A stretch of 5,020 nucleotides of DNA from positions 1 to 5,020 of the forward strand of contig JAQVLU010000027.1 of assembly GCA_028703995.1 (NCBI GenBank). Reading direction: 5' to 3'. The DNA is from Minisyncoccota bacterium. Lineage in GTDB: Bacteria; Patescibacteriota; Minisyncoccia; Minisyncoccales; Minisyncoccaceae. The notes beneath the pieces were generated by a model. The model had not been told where the DNA came from and made no database searches. It saw nothing but the letters and a program-made list of their open reading frames with translations. The number at the start of each line of letters is the position of its first letter. The stretch's first letter is position 1. Of the stretch, positions 1 through 5,020 are shown one piece after another. Position numbers and translations under genes: made by a program.

Positions 1-11
1 ATACGAAACTC

Positions 12-40
12 TTGCATATTTTTTAACTTTAGTATATATT
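12..40 (+). promoter_or_regulatory. candidate sigma-70-type promoter of rpsT
   Basis: TTGCAT at 12-17 (3 of 6 matches to TTGACA) and TATATT at 35-40 (5 of 6 matches to TATAAT) are separated by exactly 17 bases. With normal geometry the start of transcription falls at about 47, which is the A of the rpsT ATG, so the mRNA would have almost no 5' leader. An overlapping -10 candidate, TATATA at 33-38, would put the start near 45. AT-rich sequence gives many chance -10 matches. The call rests on the spacing and the position directly before a gene, and no transcript data are available. Confidence 0.5.
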
Positions 41-46
41 AGAACC

Positions 47-307
47 ATGCCAATACTAAAGTCAGCAAAAAAACGTCTTGTTCAAGACGAAAAAAAGAAA
101 TACAGAAACTTTTTGAGAAAAAAAGAAATGAAAAACATCTTGAAGGAAGTTCGTGTTTTGGTTGCTTCAAAAAATAAAGAAGAGGCTTTAAAATTATTAC
201 CAAAAGCATATAAACTCATCGACAAGTCAGCAAAAACAAATGTCATTAAAGACAACACTGCTTCTCGTAAAAAATCAAGACTTACAAAACTTGTAAACTC
301 AATCTAA
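47..307 (+). CDS. rpsT: 30S ribosomal protein S20 (bS20)
   Basis: This 86-residue basic protein is the complete S20, which binds 16S rRNA early in assembly of the small subunit. The N-terminus MPILKSAKKR matches the family's x-x-I-K-S-A-K-K-R start. The middle is a Lys/Arg-rich helical hairpin, and residues 70-79 (NTASRKKSRL) are the conserved C-terminal signature, preceded by KTNVIKDN. The length is normal for the family. The ATG at 47 is certain because homologous sequence begins there; only ccatg-type sequence and no AGGAGG precedes it, which fits the leaderless promoter proposed just upstream. The segment LLPKAYKLIDKSAK (50-63) resembles S20 of Patescibacteria as I recall it. It is the only + strand gene in the window, converges on the long minus-strand unit and is followed by an intrinsic terminator. 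Confidence 0.97.
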   Translation: MPILKSAKKRLVQDEKKKYRNFLRKKEMKNILKEVRVLVASKNKEEALKLLPKAYKLIDKSAKTNVIKDNTASRKKSRLTKLVNSI

Positions 308-311
308 GTTT

Positions 312-337
312 AAAGCAGGACATTGTCCTGTTTTTTT
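312..337 (+). terminator. intrinsic terminator after rpsT, probably bidirectional
   Basis: A perfect 6-bp GC-rich stem, CAGGAC (316-321) and GTCCTG (325-330), closes an ATT loop. The stem extends through a G-U pair and A-U pairs (AAAG at 312-315 against the first T residues), and seven T residues follow at 331-337. It begins a few bases after the rpsT stop at 305-307. On the minus strand the same hairpin lies 5 bases after the stop of the membrane-protein gene and is followed by CTTTAAACTT, a weaker U-rich tail, so it may also end the opposing operon. Its T-run overlaps the last codon of that gene (stop at 336-338). Confidence 0.9.
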
Positions 338-824
338 ATACTTTTTTTAACTTTTTTAAAATAATAAAAGCTAATGCTACTCCTAAAATAGCCGTAATAA
401 GTTGAGGATAACTCATTGCATATAAAATAGGCTCTGGAAGAAAGCTAAATAGATAGCTACTACTTAAAAAAAGAAAAGCAAACTTCAAAACTGCTCCAAT
501 AGCTCCAGCTAAAAAATAGCTGTTTTTTAAATAATTAAAAGTAACCACTAAAATAATATTTCCTAATATAATAAAAGGAACAAAAGGAATAATAGCCGGA
601 GCCATTAATCCAGTCAAAACAGAAAATAAACTTGGAATAATTGCTATTCCAATAGACTGCCTTAATCCTAAGAAAAAAACAGAGCAAATTAATAGTGCAT
701 TAATAATACTTCCTGTTATAAATTGATTTTTGAAAATAACTTGCGCAAGTATAATTATTGAAAGAATGCTTAAAAATTGAATTAATGAAATTGTGATACT
801 TTTTGTTTTTAAAGCTGTTTCCAT
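336..824 (-). CDS. six-span membrane protein, ECF-transporter S-component-like, linked to hydrogenase
   Basis: This is a very hydrophobic protein of 162 residues. Candidate membrane spans, by eye, lie near residues 10-30, 36-53, 57-75, 79-97, 103-122 and 140-156; a Lys-rich C-terminus (KKLKKV) follows. Six short spans and a total near 160-180 residues fit the substrate-binding S components of energy-coupling-factor vitamin or metal transporters, as do the Gly/Pro-rich stretch GLMAPAIIPFVPFIILGN (72-89) and the later GAIGAVLKF (107-115). I see no residue that identifies a substrate. I recall similar small membrane proteins in Patescibacteria being labelled 'iron hydrogenase', probably from adjacency; nothing here binds an H-cluster. 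The ATG at 824 is preferred over an upstream TTG at 866 because it follows the hydA TAA by one base, whereas the TTG would overlap hydA by 41 bases. As last gene of the unit it may import something needed by the hydrogenase, which is inference. Confidence 0.75.
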   Translation of the reverse strand: METALKTKSITISLIQFLSILSIIILAQVIFKNQFITGSIINALLICSVFFLGLRQSIGIAIIPSLFSVLTGLMAPAIIPFVPFIILGNIILVVTFNYLKNSYFLAGAIGAVLKFAFLFLSSSYLFSFLPEPILYAMSYPQLITAILGVALAFIILKKLKKV

Positions 825-825
825 A

Positions 826-2517
826 TTAGTTTTCTTTTTGCTTTTGCGAAAACTTCGTGTAAGCAATTTTATTTATTATTTCTTTATTAGTTAAAAAATC
901 TTGATATATTTTTTGAACCCTTGGATTCTCATCCGCGATTCTAATTTCTGCTTCCGCATCTATTTTGTAAAGTGCGTCTGATCTTTTTTTTCTTATCTCC
1001 TTACTTGTAGGAACTGGCTGACCTCCCCCTCCAACACATCCCATAGGACAAGACATCACTTCAATGTAATCAAAATCAGAAAGATTGTTCTCAATTATCT
1101 CTTTAGCGTTTTTAAGACCGTGAACAACCGCAACTCTTAATTTTATATCTCCTATTTGAACTATAGCCTCCTTAATTTCTTTTACCCCTCGAAATTCTTT
1201 AAAATCTATTTTCTCTATTTTTTTATTTAATAGTTTATAGAAAGCTGTTCTTGTGGCTGATTCTGCTACTCCGCCCGAAGATCCAAAAATTACACCGGCT
1301 GAAGAAGAAAATCCTAAAAGTTCATCTTTGTCTTCTCCCTTTATTTTTGAAAGATCTATTTTATGTTTAAGAAATAAAGTGGCAAGTTCGTGAGTAGTTA
1401 AAACATAATCGACACAATTCTCTCCATCGATCTTAAGCTCTTCTCTCTGAATTTCGTATTTTTTAGAAGTACAAGGCATCACAGAAACAACAACAATATC
1501 TTTTGCTTCAATTTTTTCTTTTTCAGCAAAATATGTTTTTATAAGTCCTCCTAAAAGAATATGAGGTGATTTTACTTCTGTTAAATTAGGAATAAGCTCT
1601 GGCTTGTAAAACTCTACATACTTAACCCAAGCTGGACAACAAGAAGTAAACATTGGAAGTTTTTCTTTTTTAGTTACCCTTTCTATAAGTTCATTTGCTT
1701 CTTCTATAGTAACTAAATCAGCTCCTAGCGAAACATCAAAAACTTTTTTAACTCCCAATTTTTTTATTCCCGCAATCATTTGCTCGATAACAATCGAACC
1801 ATAATCAAAGCCAAACTCTTCTCCGATACTTGATCTAATTGCTGGCGCGTATTGAAAAACAACATACTTTCCTTCCTTAATTTTCTTTTCAATTTCTAAA
1901 CTCGGATTAACAGGTGAGAAAGTTCCTGAAGGGCAATGAGAAACACATTGACCACAATAGACACAATCTTTGTTTTTATCTTTTGAGGGAACTACTTTGT
2001 GAAAAGCACCTTCTTTTTTAACTTCTAAAAATCCGATTCCCTGATTTTGACAAATTTGAACACAATTAAAACAATTAATACATTTTGAAGAGTCATAAGA
2101 AATGGCGTTTCCAAAAATATATTTAGGATAATCTTTCTTTCTATCTTCCCATTCATTAATAGAAACCTTCCACTTTTTTGCATAATCAAGCATTTTACAT
2201 CTATTGTTCCAAACACACTCATTACATTTCTCAACGTGTTGAGCAAAAAGAAGTTTCAAATTTGTTTTTCTTGTTTCTAAAATTTCTTTTGTTTTAGTTC
2301 TTATGACCATATTATCTAGAGCGTAAGTTCCGCAACTAGTGTGAAGTCCTTTCATTCCTTCAATTTCTACCAAACACAACCTACAACCTTCTTTAGGTAA
2401 AACATCTTCGTGATAACAAAGAGAAGGAATTTCAATATTGTTTTCTCTCGCTATTTCTAAAATAGTTTTTCCTTCTTCCACTTTTAATTTTTTACCGTCA
2501 ATTTCAATGTTAATCAT
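826..2517 (-). CDS. hydA: [FeFe]-hydrogenase, CpI-like, catalytic subunit
   Basis: This 563-residue enzyme interconverts protons plus electrons and H2, probably in the cytoplasm because no signal peptide is seen. Domains in order: a plant-type [2Fe-2S] ferredoxin domain with C34, C45, C48 and C62; a His-ligated [4Fe-4S] site with H94, C98, C101 and C107; two [4Fe-4S] sites with C146/C149/C152/C156 and C185/C188/C191/C195; and the H-cluster domain. The three H-cluster signatures are intact: TSCCPAW (291-297), MPCTSKKYE (347-355) and EVMSCPMGCVGGGGQP (486-501). Ligands are C294, C349, C490 and C494; C293 is the proton-relay Cys. A small-subunit-type tail follows (RSDALY 512-517, NPRVQKIYQDFL 531-542). 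Length and ligand spacing closely follow Clostridium CpI (574 residues), which makes this the modular 'M3' type. The N-terminal part is shared with NuoG, but the H-cluster motifs exclude a NuoG-only role. The ATG overlaps the upstream nuoF stop as ATGA, so expression is probably coupled to it. HydE, HydF and HydG are not in the window. Confidence 0.96.
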   Translation of the reverse strand: MINIEIDGKKLKVEEGKTILEIARENNIEIPSLCYHEDVLPKEGCRLCLVEIEGMKGLHTSCGTYALDNMVIRTKTKEILETRKTNLKLLFAQHVEKCNECVWNNRCKMLDYAKKWKVSINEWEDRKKDYPKYIFGNAISYDSSKCINCFNCVQICQNQGIGFLEVKKEGAFHKVVPSKDKNKDCVYCGQCVSHCPSGTFSPVNPSLEIEKKIKEGKYVVFQYAPAIRSSIGEEFGFDYGSIVIEQMIAGIKKLGVKKVFDVSLGADLVTIEEANELIERVTKKEKLPMFTSCCPAWVKYVEFYKPELIPNLTEVKSPHILLGGLIKTYFAEKEKIEAKDIVVVSVMPCTSKKYEIQREELKIDGENCVDYVLTTHELATLFLKHKIDLSKIKGEDKDELLGFSSSAGVIFGSSGGVAESATRTAFYKLLNKKIEKIDFKEFRGVKEIKEAIVQIGDIKLRVAVVHGLKNAKEIIENNLSDFDYIEVMSCPMGCVGGGGQPVPTSKEIRKKRSDALYKIDAEAEIRIADENPRVQKIYQDFLTNKEIINKIAYTKFSQKQKEN

Positions 2518-3467
2518 TTAAGTATTACTTTATTTATTAAACTCCTAAAAGAAGTTGGAGCTCCTCTTCCTAAAGCACAAAAACTTGTTTTTTCTAAAGC
2601 TAAAAAAATCTCTTCTATCCCTTTTAAGTTTCTATTTTTTACCATTTCCAAAATCCTATAAATTCCTTCTCTACAAGGAGTACATTTATCACAATTTTGA
2701 GAATTAAGAAATTCTGCCCACCTTTCCATAATTTTAAAAGGATCTTCATTATAAGTAATAACTCTAATAAAACCTTCTCCAATAATTTCTTGATCAAATT
2801 CTTCTTCAAGAAAAATCTCTCCGCAAACTCCTCCTCCAGCTTGTACATAAAAAGGTTCTTTAGGGTAATTATTCGTTTCTTTCAAAATTTCTCTAATGGT
2901 CATTTTTTCCTTAAGTTCGTAAACCCCACCTTTAATGCTTTCTCCCACAAGCATATAAAATCTTTCTTGCTCGTATTCTCCTTTTTCTATTTTAGAAACA
3001 TAATAAAAAGTCTCAACATTATTAACAAGCGTTGGCTTTTGAAATAAACCTTTTTGAGAAACAAAAGGAGGTCTTTTTCTAGGTTCAGGATTTTTACCCT
3101 CAATAACATTTATAGCTACTGTTTCTTCTCCTCCAATATATCCGCCCTCTTCTTGAATTAAGGTAATCTTTGGATCTCTAACCTTATCTTTTATTAAAGA
3201 ATAATATTCTTTATTTAAATAAATATAAGCTAAAGAATTATCAATTGTTTCTAAGGCAATTTTAATTCCATTCAAAACTTCATCTAAATAATTTTCTAAA
3301 ATATATTTATCTTTTTTCAAATCTAGCTCTCCTTCGGCAGCATTACAAATAATGTACTTTAAGTCAGATTTCTCTTTCAAAACACTTTCCCATTTTAAAT
3401 ATGTTGGAAAGCCTGCGCCACCCCTTCCTTTAAGTTCTGCTTTTTTCAACTTTTCAATAATATTCAT
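2514..3467 (-). CDS. nuoF: short NuoF/HydB-like FMN and Fe-S subunit, NAD(P)H-linked
   Basis: This is the core of a NuoF/HydB-type flavoprotein, which passes electrons between NAD(P)H, FMN and one [4Fe-4S] cluster. Residues are numbered from the ATG at 3467 (317 residues). The FMN loop GRGGAGFPTYLKW (14-26) comes first, then CNAAEGE (41-47), the nucleotide/FMN motif GGYIGGEET (108-116), KPTLVNNVET (144-153), an SLBB-like region (about 172-236, with QAGGGVCGE) and the cluster motif CDKCTPCREG with C259, C262, C265 and distant C297. Deviations from the usual motifs as I recall them: CN-A-D-E-x-E-P-G has Ala for Asp and lacks the PG, and the Cys of YICGEET is Gly. The protein starts only 13 residues before the FMN loop, where NuoF usually has several tens more. 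It lacks the thioredoxin-like N-terminus and ferredoxin C-terminus of Thermotoga HydB. A TTG 12 bases upstream is less likely than the ATG, which follows the small ORF's TAA by one base. It overlaps hydA by ATGA and is surely its partner. Confidence 0.9.
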   Translation of the reverse strand: MNIIEKLKKAELKGRGGAGFPTYLKWESVLKEKSDLKYIICNAAEGELDLKKDKYILENYLDEVLNGIKIALETIDNSLAYIYLNKEYYSLIKDKVRDPKITLIQEEGGYIGGEETVAINVIEGKNPEPRKRPPFVSQKGLFQKPTLVNNVETFYYVSKIEKGEYEQERFYMLVGESIKGGVYELKEKMTIREILKETNNYPKEPFYVQAGGGVCGEIFLEEEFDQEIIGEGFIRVITYNEDPFKIMERWAEFLNSQNCDKCTPCREGIYRILEMVKNRNLKGIEEIFLALEKTSFCALGRGAPTSFRSLINKVILK

Positions 3468-3468
3468 T

Positions 3469-3564
3469 TTATTTAACAAAAGACGTTATAAAATTAATAA
3501 TAAACTCTATAATAAAGATTCCAATAATTAAAATTAAAATAATAAATAAATATTCTTTTTTCAT
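3469..3564 (-). CDS. small single-span membrane protein, 31 residues, unknown function
   Basis: I do not recognise this gene. It is a 31-codon ORF that starts MKKEYLFIILIL, continues as an almost unbroken Ile/Leu/Phe stretch (about residues 5-29, with one Gly, one Glu and one Asn inside) and ends SFVK. It would form one transmembrane helix with a charged N-terminus. The reasons to call it real are positional: its ATG overlaps the holA TGA as ATGA (3561-3564), and its TAA (3469-3471) is followed after one base by the nuoF ATG, so it fills exactly the only gap in an otherwise seamless gene chain. A role as membrane tether or small subunit of the hydrogenase is speculation. Against it, AT-rich noncoding DNA readily encodes Ile/Phe/Leu, no ribosome-binding site is seen, and it may serve only to carry ribosomes from holA to nuoF. 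Confidence 0.55.
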   Translation of the reverse strand: MKKEYLFIILILIIGIFIIEFIINFITSFVK

Positions 3565-4463
3565 ATATTAAGAATTAAAGTTTCAATTGCAATTTTTTCA
3601 TCTATCTTTCCTGTTTTAACAGAAATATCAATCTCTACAATCTTTGCATAAATTCTTTTCAAATCTTCTAAAGAAAATTTCTCTGACTGATAAAAAGATT
3701 TTCTTTGCAAAAAGGGAGATAATGAAGTCCTTCTATAATCTTCTGCTGTTTTAACTATTATCATATTTTTAAACTGAATGGAAATTAAAGCTAGAATCCC
3801 AAAAATAGATTCTCCTTTGTCTAAATGTTTTTTAATCAATCGAATCGCTTTTCCTTTATCATTGTTTGCAATTGCTTCAACAGTATTAAAAATGTTTAAC
3901 TCGGTTTCAATATTAATAAGCAGTTTAATTTCCTTTTCCGTTATTTTTTCTTTGCTGAAAGCAATCAATTTACTAATTTCATTTTTTTGTCTCCATAAAT
4001 CATTGCCCGCATATTCGCAAAGTAAATTAAGCGCCGAGTCTCCGATCATTCCACCCTCTTTTTCAATTTCATTTAAAACCCAATTTTTCAACTCTTCTTC
4101 TTCCAAAAAATTAAACTCTTCTATGGTTCCTTTTTTTCTAATAAAAGAATAAAGCAAATCTGCTTTTAAAATTTTATTTTGCTCATAAAAAATAATGATG
4201 TTTTCTGATGTTAAAAAGTCCTTTCCTTTTTCTTTAATTTCTTCTTTCAAAGTCTTATTCAAAAAAACATTTTCTACAATAATTAATTTTTTTTCATTAA
4301 AAAAAGAAAGTCCTAAAACTTCATTTTTTAATTCTTCAAAAGTTAAATTTTTCGCATCTAAAAAACGTTCGTTTATACCACTTTCGTTTTTAAATTCTTG
4401 TTTTAATTCGTTCAATCTTTGCTTTGAACGATAAGTATCTTTTCCGTAAAGTAAAATAATCAT
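3561..4463 (-). CDS. holA: DNA polymerase III delta subunit (clamp loader)
   Basis: This 300-residue protein is the delta subunit of the replicative clamp loader, which opens the beta sliding clamp and loads it on DNA together with DnaX and delta-prime. Supporting features are the N-terminal LYGKDTYR (5-12), the FFNEKKLIIVEN segment (54-65; family form F-x-x-x-K-K-L-V-V-V-x-N), the middle GNDLWRQKNEISKL (153-166; family form G-x-D-L-x-x-L-x-N-E-I-x-K-L), NIFNTVEAIANND (190-202) and the C-terminal DISVKTGKID (279-288; family form D-x-x-I-K-T-G). Length is a little under the usual 330-340 residues. The ATG at 4463 is chosen because it overlaps the mutM stop as ATGA and gives the correct family N-terminus; a TTG 21 bases upstream would add seven unrelated residues inside mutM. 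Its own TGA overlaps the start of the small ORF. In many bacteria holA lies near rpsT; here the hydrogenase genes separate them. Confidence 0.93.
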   Translation of the reverse strand: MIILLYGKDTYRSKQRLNELKQEFKNESGINERFLDAKNLTFEELKNEVLGLSFFNEKKLIIVENVFLNKTLKEEIKEKGKDFLTSENIIIFYEQNKILKADLLYSFIRKKGTIEEFNFLEEEELKNWVLNEIEKEGGMIGDSALNLLCEYAGNDLWRQKNEISKLIAFSKEKITEKEIKLLINIETELNIFNTVEAIANNDKGKAIRLIKKHLDKGESIFGILALISIQFKNMIIVKTAEDYRRTSLSPFLQRKSFYQSEKFSLEDLKRIYAKIVEIDISVKTGKIDEKIAIETLILNI

Positions 4464-5020
4464 TTTTTTTGACAAGAAGGACAATAAAAAGTTCCTCTCT
4501 GTCCTATTTTAACATATTCTATCTTTGTTTTACAATAAGGGCACTCTTTTCCTTTTTTTCCATAAACTAAAACAATGTCTTGATAATTTCCTTTATTCCC
4601 TTCAAGTCTTCTATAATCAGACATACTTGTTCCTTTAAGCTCTAAAGCTTTTTTTAAAATTGTTAAAATTGCTTCGTAAACATTTTTAATTTCTATTTCA
4701 TTTAAAGTTTCTGTTTTTCTTAAAGGATAAATTTTTGCTAAGAATAAAATCTCAGAAGCATAAATATTTCCAATGCCCGCTATTTTTTCTTGATCCATTA
4801 ATAATTTTTTAATATTTGTTTTTTGACTTTTAACTAATTTTTCAAAATATTTTAAAGTGAATTCTTTTGAAAAAGGTTCTGGTCCAAGCTCTTCCATTTT
4901 TTTTAAAAAAGAAGCGTCTTCTTTTTTGTAAAGTTCCATTTTCCCAAATTGTCTCAAATCAGAAAATCCTAATTCTAAAGTAGAATCTAAATAAAAAATA
5001 ATATGAACATATTGATTATA
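4460..5020 (-). CDS. mutM: formamidopyrimidine-DNA glycosylase (Fpg/MutM), C-terminal part, cut by window edge
   Basis: The reading frame is open to the right edge, so the start lies outside; 186 residues are visible. Fpg removes oxidised purines such as 8-oxoguanine from DNA and cleaves the abasic site. Numbered from the edge, the segment begins YNQYVHIIFYLD and continues with FSDLRQFGKM (19-28), matching the end of the N-terminal domain. LGPEPFS (45-51), the helix-two-turn-helix region with LLMDQEKIAGIGNIYASEI (73-91; N85 is the conserved DNA-contacting Asn) and the C-terminal zinc finger follow, with C160, C163, C180 and C183 and the conserved Arg R175 in GQRGTFYC. Some 90 N-terminal residues, including the catalytic Pro-Glu, are missing only because of the window limit. 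The TTG at 4955-4957 is an internal Leu codon in DLRQFG and is not a start. The gene ends in TGA overlapping the holA ATG, two residues after the last zinc Cys region, as the family should. Confidence 0.95.
   Translation of the reverse strand, partial: YNQYVHIIFYLDSTLELGFSDLRQFGKMELYKKEDASFLKKMEELGPEPFSKEFTLKYFEKLVKSQKTNIKKLLMDQEKIAGIGNIYASEILFLAKIYPLRKTETLNEIEIKNVYEAILTILKKALELKGTSMSDYRRLEGNKGNYQDIVLVYGKKGKECPYCKTKIEYVKIGQRGTFYCPSCQKK

Larger units (their letters stand above)
336..5020 (-). other. single transcription unit mutM-holA-small ORF-nuoF-hydA-membrane protein
   Basis: All six minus-strand genes are joined without room for separate promoters or leaders. ATGA overlaps occur at 4460-4463, 3561-3564 and 2514-2517. 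One-base gaps (TAA-N-ATG) occur at 3468 and 825. The promoter is outside the window to the right and the end is the hairpin at 312-337. Co-transcription is inferred from spacing alone; internal promoters inside coding sequence cannot be excluded. Confidence 0.75.

Noticed and set aside
825..866. Upstream TTG start giving the membrane protein 14 more residues
   Set aside because: The extension is a basic stretch lying inside the end of hydA and would create a 41-base overlap; the ATG one base after the hydA stop matches the other junctions of the operon.
826..2517. HydA read as NuoG of complex I or as a Nar1-type Fe-S assembly protein
   Set aside because: The N-terminal clusters are shared with NuoG, but the TSCCPAW, MPCTSKKYE and EVMSCPMGC motifs define a true [FeFe]-hydrogenase active site.
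2025..2848. Short minus-strand frames at 2025-2246 and 2639-2848
   Set aside because: Both are out-of-frame shadows inside hydA and nuoF, whose own frames carry intact cofactor motifs.
2697..3047. Plus-strand reading frames at 2697-3047, 3778-4152 and 4195-4434
   Set aside because: They lie antisense to well-supported genes, consist mostly of Phe/Ser/Lys/Ile from complementing Lys/Glu/Asn-rich coding sequence, and show no family motifs.
3468..3479. TTG start for the nuoF-like gene at 3479
   Set aside because: It would add only four residues and overlap the small ORF, whereas the ATG at 3467 follows that ORF's stop by one base.
3485..3490. Minus-strand TATAAC as a possible -10 box for a promoter in front of nuoF
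   Set aside because: No acceptable -35 element lies 16-18 bases upstream, and such matches are expected by chance in this AT-rich stretch; a weak internal promoter cannot be fully excluded.
4464..4484. TTG start for holA at 4484
   Set aside because: The seven extra residues lie in the mutM zinc-finger end; the family N-terminus (IILLYGKD) begins at the ATG at 4463, which overlaps the mutM stop as ATGA.
4460..4957. A complete short Fpg-like gene starting at TTG 4957
   Set aside because: The frame stays open to 5020 and the upstream residues (YVHIIFYLD...FSD) match the normal Fpg sequence before DLRQFG, so the gene is cut by the window and not truncated in nature.
1..5020. tRNA or rRNA genes, CRISPR repeats, insertion sequences, attachment sites, riboswitches
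   Set aside because: None was seen on reading both strands; coding sequence fills nearly the whole window and the only notable inverted repeat is the terminator at 312-337.

Overview
This is an AT-rich, gene-dense bacterial window. One short gene on the + strand (rpsT, ribosomal protein S20) converges on a long run of minus-strand genes that fills the rest of the window. The S20 sequence (start MPILKSAKKR, then LLPKAYKLIDKSAK and NTASRKKSRL), the very tight gene packing and a fermentative [FeFe]-hydrogenase suggest a member of the Patescibacteria (CPR), perhaps Parcubacteria-like. This placement rests on recalled family resemblance and no search was run; a low-GC Firmicute is the main alternative. 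Three genes end in TGA exactly where their families should end, so TGA is a stop here and the Gracilibacteria/Absconditabacteria code (TGA = Gly) does not apply.

Layout from left to right: a candidate promoter at 12-40 placed so that the rpsT mRNA may be leaderless; rpsT (47-307); an intrinsic terminator (312-337) that also closes the opposing unit; then, on the minus strand and reading right to left in transcription order, mutM (3' part only, running off the right edge), holA (DNA polymerase III delta), a 31-codon single-membrane-span small ORF (3469-3564), a short NuoF/HydB-like flavoprotein, a CpI-like [FeFe]-hydrogenase HydA, and a 6-span membrane protein resembling an ECF-transporter S component.

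The six minus-strand genes form one unbroken chain. Three junctions are 4-base ATGA overlaps (mutM/holA, holA/small ORF, nuoF/hydA) and two are TAA-N-ATG with one base between (small ORF/nuoF, hydA/membrane gene). No convincing Shine-Dalgarno sequence precedes any of the starts, so translational coupling probably drives the unit.

Functionally the unit joins DNA repair and replication housekeeping genes to a hydrogen module. The NuoF-like subunit would exchange electrons with a pyridine nucleotide through FMN and one [4Fe-4S] cluster, and HydA would pass them through a [2Fe-2S] and three [4Fe-4S] clusters to the H-cluster for H2 evolution (or uptake). A NuoE-type [2Fe-2S] subunit and the HydE/F/G maturases are not in the window. 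The most interesting part is this apparently minimal two-subunit hydrogenase, flanked on each side by a translationally linked membrane protein of unknown role, one of them only 31 residues long.
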